The notes under the pieces are model-generated. The model was not told the DNA's origin, made no database searches, and saw only the letters and a program-made list of their open reading frames with translations. The translations under genes and the position numbers were made by a program. Shown here piece by piece: positions 39,288 through 48,450 of a stretch of DNA of 64,000 bases. Source of the DNA: Prochlorococcus sp. AG-347-I19 (GTDB taxonomy: Bacteria; Cyanobacteriota; Cyanobacteriia; PCC-6307; Cyanobiaceae); NCBI GenBank assembly GCA_003279105.1, contig QCBO01000007.1, positions 1-64,000 on the forward strand, given 5' to 3'. Within the stretch, counting starts at the first letter, position 1; the number at the start of each line of letters is the position of its first letter.

Positions 39288-39320
39288 AGGAGCATAATAC
39301 TTGTCAGTTACTCCTTTTTT
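39288..39320 (+). terminator. possible terminator downstream of uvrA
   Basis: AGGAG (39288-39292) and CTCCT (39311-39315) can pair across an 18-nt loop, and the right arm runs into a T tract ending at 39320. The stem is short, so this is tentative. The rest of the 203-bp gap to the next gene is A/T-rich with no ORF I can support. Confidence 0.3.
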
Positions 39321-39415
39321 AAAACTTTTGCATTAAAAAAAAATTAAAAATCATAATGCTTTCTTAATATTTTCTCAGAAAAATTCAGCTTATTTGTATT
39401 AAAGGCCGTTGATCG

Positions 39416-39420
39416 GAGGA
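39416..39420 (+). promoter_or_regulatory. strong Shine-Dalgarno of sucrose-phosphate synthase
   Basis: GGAGG lies 8 nt before the ATG at 39429. Most genes in the window show only weak A-rich leaders, so this fixes the start and suggests efficient initiation. Confidence 0.6.
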
Positions 39421-39428
39421 TTTGCTGA

Positions 39429-40838
39429 ATGAGGTTGAAATTTGTACATTTACATTTACATGGTCTTATACGTTCTAACAATCTTGAGTTAGGCAGGGAT
39501 GCAGATACAGGAGGGCAAACCCAATACGTTTTAGAGTTAATTAAAAGTTTGGCTAATACTTCAGAAGTTGATCAAGTGGACTTAGTTACTCGTTTAATAA
39601 ACGACCCTAAAGTAGATGATCAATATTCTCAAGAAAAAGAATTTGTAGAACCTGGAGTTAGAATTTTAAGATTCAAATTTGGACCTAATAAATACTTAAG
39701 AAAGGAATTGCTTTGGCCTTATTTAGATCATTTAGCTGAAAGACTAATTTCCTACTATAAGGAAAACAAAAAGCCTAATTTTATTCATGCACATTATGCA
39801 GATGCTGGATATGTAGGAGTAAAACTAAGTAAATCCCTTAACGTTCCACTTATATTTACGGGACATTCTCTAGGAAGAGAAAAAAAGAGGAAATTGATTG
39901 ATACTGGCTTAACAACTAATAAAATAGAAAATCTTTATTCCATAAGTAAAAGAATTGAGGCAGAAGAAAAAGCGTTAAAGGCCGCAGACATAGTTGTTAC
40001 AAGCACCAAACAAGAGTCAGTTTATCAATATTCCCAATATTCTTCTTTTTCACCTCATAAAGCTAAAGTTATTCCTCCCGGTGTTGATCATAATAAATTT
40101 CATCATTTTCACTCCACAACCGAGACAGCCGACATTGATAATATGATGAAACCTTTTCTAAAGGATTCTACTAAACCTCCATTATTGACAATTTCTAGAG
40201 CTGTACGAAGAAAAAATATTCCCTCGTTGATTGAGGCATATGGAAGATCTGAAAAATTAAAAAGAAAAACTAATTTGATTTTAATTTTGGGTTGTCGAGA
40301 TAGTACTTCAAAACTTGACCCTCAACAAAAAGATGTATTTCATAATATTTTTGAAATGATTGATAAATATAATTTGTATGGGAAGGTAGCTTATCCAAAA
40401 AAGCATCTTCCAAGTCAGATTCCTGCTTTGTATAGGTGGGCTGCTAGCAGAGGGGGTGTATTTGTAAATCCAGCTTTGACTGAGCCGTTTGGTTTAACTC
40501 TGCTTGAAGCTTCTTCATGTGGATTGCCAATAATATCAACAAATGATGGAGGTCCAAAAGAAATCCGCTCAAAATGTGAAAATGGACTTCTCGTAGATGT
40601 TACTGATATTAATGAACTGAAAGTTATTCTTGAAAAAGGTATTTCTAATACTAATCAGTGGAAATTATGGAGCAGAAATGGAATTGAGGGTGTTAACAGG
40701 CACTTTAGTTGGAACACTCATGTACGCAATTATTTATCAATACTTATTGAAAAGTTTTCAAGATCTAACAGCTATTCTTCTTCTGATATTAAACATAGTT
40801 GTTTAAAGGGGAGTTCTTCACTTATAAAACCCCATTGA
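39429..40838 (+). CDS. sucrose-phosphate synthase, glucosyltransferase domain only
   Basis: 469 aa, GT4-type GT-B fold. It joins UDP- or ADP-glucose to fructose-6-phosphate; sucrose is a compatible solute in these cells. The SPS-type start is FVHLHLHGLIRSNNLELGRDADTGGQTQYV. IHAHYADAGYVG, FTGHSLGREK and the nucleotide-sugar E-x7-E motif in EPFGLTLLEASS follow. The second, sucrose-phosphatase-like domain found in longer cyanobacterial SPS is absent. The protein ends about 25 residues after the GT domain, in a Ser-rich tail encoded antisense to the next gene (67-nt overlap). Confidence 0.9.
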   Translation: MRLKFVHLHLHGLIRSNNLELGRDADTGGQTQYVLELIKSLANTSEVDQVDLVTRLINDPKVDDQYSQEKEFVEPGVRILRFKFGPNKYLRKELLWPYLDHLAERLISYYKENKKPNFIHAHYADAGYVGVKLSKSLNVPLIFTGHSLGREKKRKLIDTGLTTNKIENLYSISKRIEAEEKALKAADIVVTSTKQESVYQYSQYSSFSPHKAKVIPPGVDHNKFHHFHSTTETADIDNMMKPFLKDSTKPPLLTISRAVRRKNIPSLIEAYGRSEKLKRKTNLILILGCRDSTSKLDPQQKDVFHNIFEMIDKYNLYGKVAYPKKHLPSQIPALYRWAASRGGVFVNPALTEPFGLTLLEASSCGLPIISTNDGGPKEIRSKCENGLLVDVTDINELKVILEKGISNTNQWKLWSRNGIEGVNRHFSWNTHVRNYLSILIEKFSRSNSYSSSDIKHSCLKGSSSLIKPH

Positions 40839-41017
40839 TCAAATACTTTAGGATCAGGGTGAAGAATTAATTGATTGTTCTGAGTTTTCTTTAGTTTGAA
40901 ACCCCTTTTAGATAGTTTTTTCATTAAGTTAGCAGTTTCTTCAAATCTTGATGCCATTGCATCAAGACTTGAGCAGTCACTTGTTAATCCATTATCTTTC
41001 CATGTAAAAAAACTCAT
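40772..41017 (-). CDS. small conserved cyanobacterial hypothetical protein
   Basis: 81 aa, starting MSFFTWKDNGLTSDCSSLD and continuing with a helical basic middle (RFEETANLMKKLSKRGFKLKK) and HPDPKVFDQWGFISEE. I recall this pattern as a small protein conserved in marine picocyanobacteria, with no known function. Its 3' 67 nt overlap the 3' end of the sucrose-phosphate synthase gene on the other strand. It lies 10 nt upstream of the mraY stop, on the strand that carries mraY, and does not look like an antisense shadow because the overlap covers only its last quarter. Confidence 0.75.
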   Translation of the reverse strand: MSFFTWKDNGLTSDCSSLDAMASRFEETANLMKKLSKRGFKLKKTQNNQLILHPDPKVFDQWGFISEELPFKQLCLISEEE

Positions 41018-41027
41018 AACAAATTTT

Positions 41028-42104
41028 TTAAAGAGTGATTTTTAAGACTATACCTAAAATTATAAGTAAAATGTTGATTTTCCAAAAATTTTCAACTATT
41101 TTTTGTTCCTTAACTCCTTTAAGTTCAAAATGATGGTGCAGTGGAGCCATTAAAAATATGCGTTTACCTCTGCGAAATAATTTTTTTGAAATTTTAAAAA
41201 AACCTACTTGAATGATTACTGATAATGATTCAATAATAAATATTCCCGAGAAAATAAATAAGGTAAAAACGCTATTAGTTAATAACGCTATAGAACCAAG
41301 AATTGCACCAATAGCTAAAGAACCTGTGTCACCCATAAAAATTTTTGCAGGATAACTATTGTATTTGAGAAATCCTAAGCAAATGCCGGACATTGAATAA
41401 CATAAAATACTAAAAATAAAAAGTTCTTGCTGTCCCTTCATTAATATTTCTGTTCCTAATCCATAAAAGACAACCCCACTGCAACCAGCTGCTAATCCGT
41501 CTAGTCCATCAGTTAAATTTACGGAATTACTTATACCAACAAGTACTAAAAAAGAAATTGGTAAAATCAAAATATTCATATTTATTCCCCAAGAGTCAGA
41601 TACTATGATAAATGGATCTATTAAATTTTTTTTATAAGCTAAAAATATAAAAATTATTGAGATGATACTTTGAAGGGCAAATTTTTCTTTTGTTTTTAAA
41701 CCTGTATTCTCTTTTTTTTTAATGCTTAAATAATCATCTAAAAATCCTGTCGTAAAGAAGCCAAAAATAGTAATTAATAAAAGAAATAATTTTAGGGAAC
41801 CTAAATTTATGGTTATTATCAACAGAAAAATTAAAAAAGGGATTATCATAAAAACCCCACCCATTGTTGGTGTATCACTTTTTTTAAAGTGATAAGTTGG
41901 ACCTTCAATTCTAATATTTTGAAGTAAATTAAATTTTTTGATAATCTTTAACCCGTTTTTCGTTGTGAAAATAGAAATTAAGAAGGATAATATGTAAACT
42001 CCTATAAAAGTAAAATTATTAAAAAAGTAGGAGGTAACTATTAAAGCAAAAGTATTTAATATTAATAAAGATTCAAAGTTAAACTTTTTAATCTTCCCAA
42101 TCAT
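41028..42104 (-). CDS. mraY: phospho-N-acetylmuramoyl-pentapeptide transferase
   Basis: 358 aa with about ten transmembrane segments. It transfers phospho-MurNAc-pentapeptide to undecaprenyl phosphate at the inner membrane face, making lipid I. Family motifs are PTMGGVFMI, FLDDYLSIKKKENTGL (DD of the catalytic site), NLTDGLDGLAAG, FMGDTGSLAIGA and PLHHHFELKG. The start overlaps the DUF3134 stop by 17 nt, so the two are probably coupled. Confidence 0.96.
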   Translation of the reverse strand: MIGKIKKFNFESLLILNTFALIVTSYFFNNFTFIGVYILSFLISIFTTKNGLKIIKKFNLLQNIRIEGPTYHFKKSDTPTMGGVFMIIPFLIFLLIITINLGSLKLFLLLITIFGFFTTGFLDDYLSIKKKENTGLKTKEKFALQSIISIIFIFLAYKKNLIDPFIIVSDSWGINMNILILPISFLVLVGISNSVNLTDGLDGLAAGCSGVVFYGLGTEILMKGQQELFIFSILCYSMSGICLGFLKYNSYPAKIFMGDTGSLAIGAILGSIALLTNSVFTLFIFSGIFIIESLSVIIQVGFFKISKKLFRRGKRIFLMAPLHHHFELKGVKEQKIVENFWKINILLIILGIVLKITL

Positions 42105-42369
42105 CTTCTAATGAAGGATCTTCTTCAGTTTTATAATCTTCTTTTTCTCCCATAAGTGCTGAAAGTTCTTCTTCTTCTATTGTACTAATCTCTTGTGAAT
42201 CTCCTTCTTTTTCTGCAACAAGTCTACCTGTATTTTCGAGCCAAGATAGTAGGTCAGGCTCCTCTCTTAATGGCAACACAGGAGCTGGATCATTTCTGTG
42301 ATAGCACGTTAAAGCTGGATTGACTTCAGAAATATCGTCCAATCTAAGTTTTAATTTATTTGAATCCAT
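42088..42369 (-). CDS. DUF3134 family protein
   Basis: 93 aa from the ATG at 42369; a longer frame adds 23 residues but lacks conservation signs. The family core is NPALTCYHRNDPAPVLPLREEPDLLSWLENTGRLVAEKE, followed by a very acidic C-terminus (EDDWED). This small cyanobacterial protein has no known function. It precedes mraY with a 17-nt overlap. Confidence 0.85.
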   Translation of the reverse strand: MDSNKLKLRLDDISEVNPALTCYHRNDPAPVLPLREEPDLLSWLENTGRLVAEKEGDSQEISTIEEEELSALMGEKEDYKTEEDPSLEDDWED

Positions 42370-42422
42370 TAAAGAATATGCTCTATATATAGGATAATAC
42401 ATAATGATGCACACGAAAAACT

Positions 42423-42617
42423 TTGTTTGATAAAGCAAATTTAAAATACTATTTTATCTGGTTAATTTCATTGTTACTGTCTGGATTATTTAAGCTTATT
42501 GGATACTTGTACCCCAATGTTTTAATAATTAATAACTTTCTTCTCTTGTTACTAGTTTTTGGTCCAGCTCTTTTAGTTACAATAATATTATTATTTAATA
42601 AGTTTTCAAATTCTTAA
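42423..42617 (+). CDS. possible small two-helix membrane protein
   Basis: 64 aa, almost entirely hydrophobic, with two predicted transmembrane helices (about 9-30 and 35-58) joined by YLYPNVLIINN. The start would be TTG at 42423; the frame has no ATG. It lies between the divergent DUF3134 gene and argG (36 nt upstream of argG). Small hydrophobic genes are common in Prochlorococcus, but I cannot name this one and it may be a chance frame. Confidence 0.45.
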   Translation: MFDKANLKYYFIWLISLLLSGLFKLIGYLYPNVLIINNFLLLLLVFGPALLVTIILLFNKFSNS

Positions 42618-42653
42618 TTACCTCAAAAACTTAAATTTATGGAGCAAATTTAG

Positions 42654-43868
42654 ATGCAGCAGATAAAAAAAGTTGTACTAGCGTATTCTGGTGGGGTAGA
42701 TACGAGCGTGTGTATTCCATATTTAAAGAATGAATATGGAATTTCAGAAGTGGTTACTTTTGTAGCAGATCTTGGACAAGGCGAGGATTTAGAACTTATT
42801 AGGAAAAAAGCTTTAAATTCTGGTGCATCTAATTCAATCGTTGGCAATTTAGTTAATAGTTTTGTTGAGAGATACGCTTTTCCAGCCATTAGAGCAAACG
42901 CATTATATCTAGATAAATATCCCTTATCAACTGCCCTTGCTAGGCCTTTAATTGCTGAAAATCTCGTGAATATTGCTAGAGAGATTAATGCTGATGCAGT
43001 AGCTCATGGATGTACTGGTAAAGGGAATGATCAAGTTCGGTTTGATTTAGCAATTCATGCTTTAGGTCCAGATTTAAAAATAATTACTCCTGCAAGGGAG
43101 TGGAATATGAGTAGAGAAGAGGCAATAGTTTATGGAGAAAAATTTGGGATACCTGCACCAGTATCAAAAAAATCGCCATATTCAATAGACGTTAACTTAC
43201 TTGGTAGGAGTATTGAAGCAGGCATATTAGAAGACCCCATGCAAGAAGCACCTGAGGATATATTTGCGATGACATCATCAATTGATAACTCACCTGATTC
43301 TCATCATGATATAGAAATTGTTTTTAAAAATGGGTTTCCAGTTGGAATTAATGATGAATTGTTAACTCCCGTTGAGATTATTCAAAAAGCAAATGATCTT
43401 GCAGGTATCCACGGTTTTGGAAGAATAGATATGATTGAAGATCGAGTTGTAGGAATTAAAAGTAGAGAGATTTACGAAACACCTGGCCTCTCACTTTTAA
43501 TCAAAGCTCATAAAGAATTAGAGAGCATAACATTAAACCCCGATGTTATTGATTTTAAAGGAATAGTGGAAAAAAAATGGGGTCAATTAGTTTATCAAGG
43601 CTTTTGGTTTGGACCTCTTAAAGAAAGTTTAGATGCATTTATATCATCGACTCAAACTTCAGTTAATGGAAGAGTAAAGATTAGACTTCATAAGGGGAAC
43701 GCAATAGTCATTGGGAGAATATCGGAAAATAATTCACTTTATAGGGAAGATTTGGCAACTTACAGCAAAGATGATGTTTTTAATCATTCTTTAGCTGAGG
43801 GTTTCATTTATATGTGGGGTATGTCTAATAAAATATGGGCTGAGTTAAATTCGAAAACAAATGATTAA
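42654..43868 (+). CDS. argG: argininosuccinate synthase
   Basis: 404 aa. It condenses citrulline and aspartate with ATP. The N-type PP-loop is [11 protein letters not shown], followed by [32 protein letters not shown] and [31 protein letters not shown] Shine-Dalgarno (42641-42644) sits 9 nt before the ATG. The product feeds ArgH (14.98-16.36 kb). It converges on rpsF with a 3-nt gap. Confidence 0.97.
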   Translation: MQQIKKVVLAYSGGVDTSVCIPYLKNEYGISEVVTFVADLGQGEDLELIRKKALNSGASNSIVGNLVNSFVERYAFPAIRANALYLDKYPLSTALARPLIAENLVNIAREINADAVAHGCTGKGNDQVRFDLAIHALGPDLKIITPAREWNMSREEAIVYGEKFGIPAPVSKKSPYSIDVNLLGRSIEAGILEDPMQEAPEDIFAMTSSIDNSPDSHHDIEIVFKNGFPVGINDELLTPVEIIQKANDLAGIHGFGRIDMIEDRVVGIKSREIYETPGLSLLIKAHKELESITLNPDVIDFKGIVEKKWGQLVYQGFWFGPLKESLDAFISSTQTSVNGRVKIRLHKGNAIVIGRISENNSLYREDLATYSKDDVFNHSLAEGFIYMWGMSNKIWAELNSKTND

Positions 43869-43871
43869 CAT

Positions 43872-44333
43872 TTAAGATTCAGCACTTTCTTTAGTTTCAG
43901 CATCATCTTTTCCCGAATTTGAAGTATCTCCACTAGTTACTGGTTGTTTTTCTTTAGGATCAACTTTACCATCTGGACTATCTTTTTTCTCTGATTGAGA
44001 TGCGCTCTTGCTCGAAGGTCTTGGGGTTGGTAAAGGACCTTCTTGTTTAACGGTCATGTATCTAATAACATCTTCACTGAGTCTCATTGCTTTTTCAATT
44101 TTGAAAATATGTTGCCCATCACCTTGATGACTTAATTGCACGTAAATGCCCTCTCTATGTTTTGCTATTTGATAGGCTAGTCTTCTCTTCCCTCTCATTT
44201 GACTATCAAGAATCGTACCGCCAAATTCTTCTAAAAGCTTATTGTATTTATCAATGTGATTAGTAACTTCATCTTCCGCAATGTCTGGGCGGAGGATATA
44301 CATGGTTTCGTAATAAGATTGTTGATCGTTCAT
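43872..44333 (-). CDS. rpsF: 30S ribosomal protein S6
   Basis: 153 aa from ATG 44333; an upstream TTG would add four residues. The S6 fold is [54 protein letters not shown] and DVIRYMTVK. After residue about 98 there is a 55-residue charged, Ser/Lys/Asp-rich tail ([17 protein letters not shown] and on) that E. coli S6 also has in shorter, Glu-rich form. It lies downstream of aroE on the same strand. Confidence 0.95.
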   Translation of the reverse strand: MNDQQSYYETMYILRPDIAEDEVTNHIDKYNKLLEEFGGTILDSQMRGKRRLAYQIAKHREGIYVQLSHQGDGQHIFKIEKAMRLSEDVIRYMTVKQEGPLPTPRPSSKSASQSEKKDSPDGKVDPKEKQPVTSGDTSNSGKDDAETKESAES

Positions 44334-44437
44334 AGTTTCAGACAAGGTCTTTGGCTCATAAATTGGTGTAATGAGCGTCTGTTCATTATTTACGATACAT
44401 TACCAAAGGCGATTTCTTTAAAAATTAGGGTTATTTT

Positions 44438-45298
44438 TTAAAGATATTTTTTTAGTGCGTCATTCATTACATGAAAAGGTACTTCTAAACCATCAGTCCA
44501 AAATGATATTGATTTCATTCCTTGAGCAATAAGCATTTCCAAACCATTTATAGTCATGCATCCTTTTTTGGCGCTAAATTTTAATAAATGAGTTGGGGCA
44601 GGATTGTAGATTAAATCATAAACAATTGTTTTTGAATTAAGAAATCTCCAAAAATCCTCGCCATAAGGCAATACATTATTTTCATGTTTAGTTGTTTTCA
44701 TCCCTACTGGTGTTGTATTTACAATTAAATCTGCTTCTTGAATTAAAATTTGAGCTTGATCATCATTATTTAAGAAACCCTGCAGTTTAATTTGATTATC
44801 AAAGTTTTTTATTAGTTCATTTAGTGATGATTTGTTACGTGATATTACTGAAATTTTTGAGAGATTTAAATTTATTAAACCTTGAATAACAGATCTTGCT
44901 GCACCCCCTGAGCCAAGAATTATTGATTTTTTCTTTGCTAAGTTTAAATTTTTTAATGGATAAATAAATCCTTCTACATCGGTATTAGTTGCACTCCATT
45001 CTTTTTGGGAATTTAATTTCAGGGTATTTATTGCTTTAAGTTTGCGAGCAATAGGTGAGATTTCACTACAAAGGTTAAATACTTTTTCTTTGTGTGGAAT
45101 TGTGACGTTTAAACCTTTGCAATTAATCTTCTTAAAAGAATTCAGAACTAATTCTAGATCTTCATCTTTACAGGGTACAGCAATATAGATTAAATCTAAC
45201 CCTAAATATTGAAGGGCAGCATTCTGCATAATTGGTGACAAAGAATGGCTTACTGGATTACCAATTAATGCTATAAAAGATGTCTTACTTGAAATCAT
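44438..45298 (-). CDS. aroE: shikimate dehydrogenase
   Basis: 286 aa from ATG 45298; a GTG 15 codons upstream could extend it. It reduces 3-dehydroshikimate with NADPH. Motifs are IGNPVSHSLSPIMQNAA, LNVTIPHKE (catalytic Lys), NTDVEGF, LGSGGAARSVIQGL (NADP loop), VNTTPVGM and NGLEMLIAQG. It belongs with the DAHP synthase at 53.4 kb and pabB/pabC at 61 kb in the chorismate route. It is divergent from dnaK across 117 nt. Confidence 0.95.
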   Translation of the reverse strand: MISSKTSFIALIGNPVSHSLSPIMQNAALQYLGLDLIYIAVPCKDEDLELVLNSFKKINCKGLNVTIPHKEKVFNLCSEISPIARKLKAINTLKLNSQKEWSATNTDVEGFIYPLKNLNLAKKKSIILGSGGAARSVIQGLINLNLSKISVISRNKSSLNELIKNFDNQIKLQGFLNNDDQAQILIQEADLIVNTTPVGMKTTKHENNVLPYGEDFWRFLNSKTIVYDLIYNPAPTHLLKFSAKKGCMTINGLEMLIAQGMKSISFWTDGLEVPFHVMNDALKKYL

Positions 45299-45415
45299 GT
45301 TTAGAATTTTTTCCTTAAAAAAACTGATCTGTTCGGGAACCACACCCCGTCTTTGAGTAACAATAATGACGACGATGACCGATTATGGAGAATAACAAAT
45401 ATTAAGAATTTACCC

Positions 45416-47323
45416 ATGGGTAAGGTTGTAGGAATTGATTTAGGAACAACAAACAGTTGTGTCGCTGTAATGGAAGGTGGTAAACCTACTGTAATAGCAA
45501 ATGCTGAGGGTTTCAGAACTACTCCATCAGTTGTTGCATATACAAAAAATCAAGATCAGCTTGTTGGACAAATAGCAAAGAGACAAGCTGTGATGAACCC
45601 TGAAAATACTTTTTATTCTGCAAAACGTTTTGTTGGTAGAAGAGTTGATGAAGTTAATGAAGAATCTAAAGAAGTTAGTTATTCTGTTGAAAAATCTGGT
45701 TCTAGTGTCAAATTAAAATGTCCTATTTTAGATAAGCAGTTTTCTCCTGAAGAGGTTAGTTCTCAAGTTTTAAGAAAGTTAGCAGATGATGCGGGTAAAT
45801 ATCTTGGAGACAAAGTTACACAGGCTGTAATTACAGTTCCTGCTTACTTTAATGATTCTCAGAGGCAGGCTACTAAAGATGCTGGAAAGATTGCAGGTTT
45901 AGAAGTTCTGAGAATTGTTAATGAACCAACTGCTGCAGCTTTAGCTTATGGCTTGGATAAAGAAAATGAAAAAATTCTTGTTTTTGATTTAGGGGGAGGA
46001 ACATTTGATGTCTCAGTTATTGAAGCTGGTGATGGAGTAACTGAAGTTCTATCTACATCTGGAGATACACATTTAGGTGGTGATGATTTTGATAGATGCA
46101 TCGTAGATCACTTAGCTAATACTTTTAAAACAAATGAGGGAATTGACCTTAGACAAGATAAGCAAGCATTGCAAAGATTGACTGAAGCTGCAGAAAAAGC
46201 AAAAATAGAGCTTTCAAATGCTACGCAAAGTGAAATAAATCTGCCTTTCATTACAGCGACTCCCGAAGGACCAAAACATTTGGATTTAAACCTCACTAGA
46301 GCAAAGTTCGAGGAATTAGCAGCTTCTTTAATTGATAGGTGTAAGACCCCAGTTGAGAGAGCTATAAGTGATGCAAAAATTTCTACTAGTGAAATTGATG
46401 AAGTTGTTATGGTTGGAGGCTCATCTAGAATTCCTGCTGTTTTAGATTTAGTTAAAAAAATAATTGGTAAAGAACCAAATCAAACTGTTAATCCTGATGA
46501 AGTAGTAGCTGTTGGAGCTGCAATTCAGGGAGGAGTTTTAGCAGGAGAAGTTAAAGATATTTTGTTGCTCGACGTTACTCCACTTTCTCTAGGTGTAGAG
46601 ACTTTAGGGGGAGTAATGACAAAAATGATAAATCGAAATACTACAGTACCCACGAAGAAATCTGAAACATATTCAACTGCTGTAGATGGTCAAACAAATG
46701 TAGAAATTCACGTATTGCAAGGTGAAAGAGAAATGGCTTCTGATAATAAAAGCTTAGGAACTTTTAGATTGGATGGTATACCTTCAGCACCAAGAGGCGT
46801 TCCGCAAATTGAAGTTACATTTGATATCGATGCAAACGGTATCCTTAGTGTTACTGCTAAAGACAAAGGAAGCGGTAAAGAACAAAGTATTTCTATTACT
46901 GGTGCTTCAACCCTATCTGATAATGAGGTAGAAAAAATGGTAAAAGATGCTGAATCAAATGCATCTGCAGATAAAGAAAAAAGAGAAAAAATCGATTTAA
47001 AAAATCAAGCTGAAACACTTGTCTACCAGACAGAAAAGCAACTTGGTGAATTAGGAGACAAAATTGATGCTGCAGCAAAGTCTAAAGTTGAAGAAAAAAG
47101 TAATGCTTTAAAAGAAGCAACTTCAAAAGAAGATTATGAATCAATGAAAAAACTTCTTGAAGAACTTCAGCAAGAACTTTATGCAGTTGGTTCATCTGTT
47201 TATCAGCAACCAGGTAATCAGCCACCATCACCTGGCGCTGCAGGCGGTCCTGATCAGAGTGATTCAAGCGAAAAAGGTGGAGATGATGTAATTGATGCAG
47301 ATTTTACTGAAACGAAAGATTAA
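45416..47323 (+). CDS. dnaK: chaperone DnaK (Hsp70)
   Basis: 635 aa from ATG 45416 ([18 protein letters not shown]). The frame opens at a TTG 63 nt earlier but the extra 21 residues are not Hsp70-like. Motifs are [30 protein letters not shown], the linker [13 protein letters not shown], and a C-terminal ENIDA-type acidic end ([10 protein letters not shown]) after a Gly/Pro/Gln-rich linker. Co-chaperones dnaJ and grpE are at 10.9-12.75 kb. I saw no CIRCE element in the 117-bp leader. Its end overlaps the oxidoreductase gene by 4 nt. Confidence 0.97.
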   Translation: MGKVVGIDLGTTNSCVAVMEGGKPTVIANAEGFRTTPSVVAYTKNQDQLVGQIAKRQAVMNPENTFYSAKRFVGRRVDEVNEESKEVSYSVEKSGSSVKLKCPILDKQFSPEEVSSQVLRKLADDAGKYLGDKVTQAVITVPAYFNDSQRQATKDAGKIAGLEVLRIVNEPTAAALAYGLDKENEKILVFDLGGGTFDVSVIEAGDGVTEVLSTSGDTHLGGDDFDRCIVDHLANTFKTNEGIDLRQDKQALQRLTEAAEKAKIELSNATQSEINLPFITATPEGPKHLDLNLTRAKFEELAASLIDRCKTPVERAISDAKISTSEIDEVVMVGGSSRIPAVLDLVKKIIGKEPNQTVNPDEVVAVGAAIQGGVLAGEVKDILLLDVTPLSLGVETLGGVMTKMINRNTTVPTKKSETYSTAVDGQTNVEIHVLQGEREMASDNKSLGTFRLDGIPSAPRGVPQIEVTFDIDANGILSVTAKDKGSGKEQSISITGASTLSDNEVEKMVKDAESNASADKEKREKIDLKNQAETLVYQTEKQLGELGDKIDAAAKSKVEEKSNALKEATSKEDYESMKKLLEELQQELYAVGSSVYQQPGNQPPSPGAAGGPDQSDSSEKGGDDVIDADFTETKD

Positions 47324-48402
47324 GAAAAGTAATTTTTAACTTTATTAGCAACCCATTTAGAACAAGCTGGAGCAAGTAAAATCCCATTTTTATAAAAACC
47401 TGTACATATAATTAGTCCATCTTCAAAATTTTTCATTATCGGTGAAGGCTCACCATCTGGCCTTGACCTTATTCCGTACCATTTTTTAGAAATCTTCCCT
47501 TTCATCAGCCAGTTTGGTTTTTTATCAAGAAAATTTGTAAGTTTTTCGAAAGTATTTTCTTCTGGTTTAGTACTATATTCATCAGTTGATCCAATAATTA
47601 GCTTATTGTTTGATTTTGGAATTATATTTTTACCATTTATGTTGAATTGTTTTGGCAGCGTTAATAAATCAACTTCTGCATCATTTATCTCAATTTCTAT
47701 AGCTTGACCTAAAACAGGTTTTAATTTGATGTTGTGAGATAGGCTACCTATTAAATCAATCGCTTTTAGTGAATTACACAAAATAACCATGTCAGATTTG
47801 ATGTTTTCATTATTCCTTGTTGTAGAAATCCATTGATTGTTTAATTTTCTGATTTTTATTATTTCTCCTTCTGAAAAATTGATTTTTTTATTTTTTAGAT
47901 ATTTATCTAATGTTTGAAGTAAAGAAAAAGGCTTTATTCTTCCATCTTTGAAAGAGATCATTCCTTTTATATTTGTTGCTTGGAAGGCTTTATTAATATT
48001 CTTGATAAATATTGAGTCTCTTTCTAAAATTCGCAAGTTTTGATCATTATTTTCATAAACAAATTTCTCTAATTTTTTAAACTTTTCTTTATCTGTAGTT
48101 AGTTGTATTAATGGTTTTTCGATATTTAATTCACAATTAAATTTTTGCAGGAATGTAATCCATTGTGGCCATAATTCAATGCTCTGTTTCCTGAGATCCC
48201 AGCTTCTACCTCTTCTTTTTTGATACATATTACCCATTAGTAATCCTAAAGCTGCATTGCTACTATTTTGGTGTTGAGCTGGATCTATTATCGTTACCTG
48301 GAAACCTAATTCTGATAATTCTAAGGCGTTAAATTTTCCAATAATCCCTGATCCAATAATAACTATGTGTGCTTTTTGAAAATTTTCTTTTAAGCTTTTC
48401 AT
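47320..48402 (-). CDS. FAD-dependent amino-acid oxidase (DAO / ThiO-like)
   Basis: 360 aa. The N-terminal FAD loop is [28 protein letters not shown], followed by [13 protein letters not shown]. The C-terminal FAD block is [15 protein letters not shown] with [21 protein letters not shown]. This is the D-amino-acid/glycine oxidase fold; glycine oxidase ThiO for thiamine is one possible role (thiL is at 4.9 kb), but glycine, sarcosine or D-amino-acid dehydrogenase activity cannot be excluded. It is divergent from purU across 48 nt. Confidence 0.8.
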   Translation of the reverse strand: MKSLKENFQKAHIVIIGSGIIGKFNALELSELGFQVTIIDPAQHQNSSNAALGLLMGNMYQKRRGRSWDLRKQSIELWPQWITFLQKFNCELNIEKPLIQLTTDKEKFKKLEKFVYENNDQNLRILERDSIFIKNINKAFQATNIKGMISFKDGRIKPFSLLQTLDKYLKNKKINFSEGEIIKIRKLNNQWISTTRNNENIKSDMVILCNSLKAIDLIGSLSHNIKLKPVLGQAIEIEINDAEVDLLTLPKQFNINGKNIIPKSNNKLIIGSTDEYSTKPEENTFEKLTNFLDKKPNWLMKGKISKKWYGIRSRPDGEPSPIMKNFEDGLIICTGFYKNGILLAPACSKWVANKVKNYFS

Positions 48403-48450
48403 TGATATATTAGATATACTTGTTTATTTGACTTAATAGTTAAAGATTTT

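Noticed and set aside
39226-39428. tRNA or structured ncRNA in the uvrA-SPS gap
   Set aside because: No cloverleaf arms or conserved D- and T-loop motifs were found; only a weak stem before a T-run.
39429-40838. Sucrose-phosphate synthase as a broken pseudogene
   Set aside because: The GT domain is intact with its start and Shine-Dalgarno, and short SPS forms are plausible in these genomes; no leftover second-domain sequence is seen downstream.
45353-45415. N-terminal extension of dnaK from a TTG
   Set aside because: The extra 21 residues are Asn/Asp-rich and unlike Hsp70; the canonical start [13 protein letters not shown] is an ATG at 45416.
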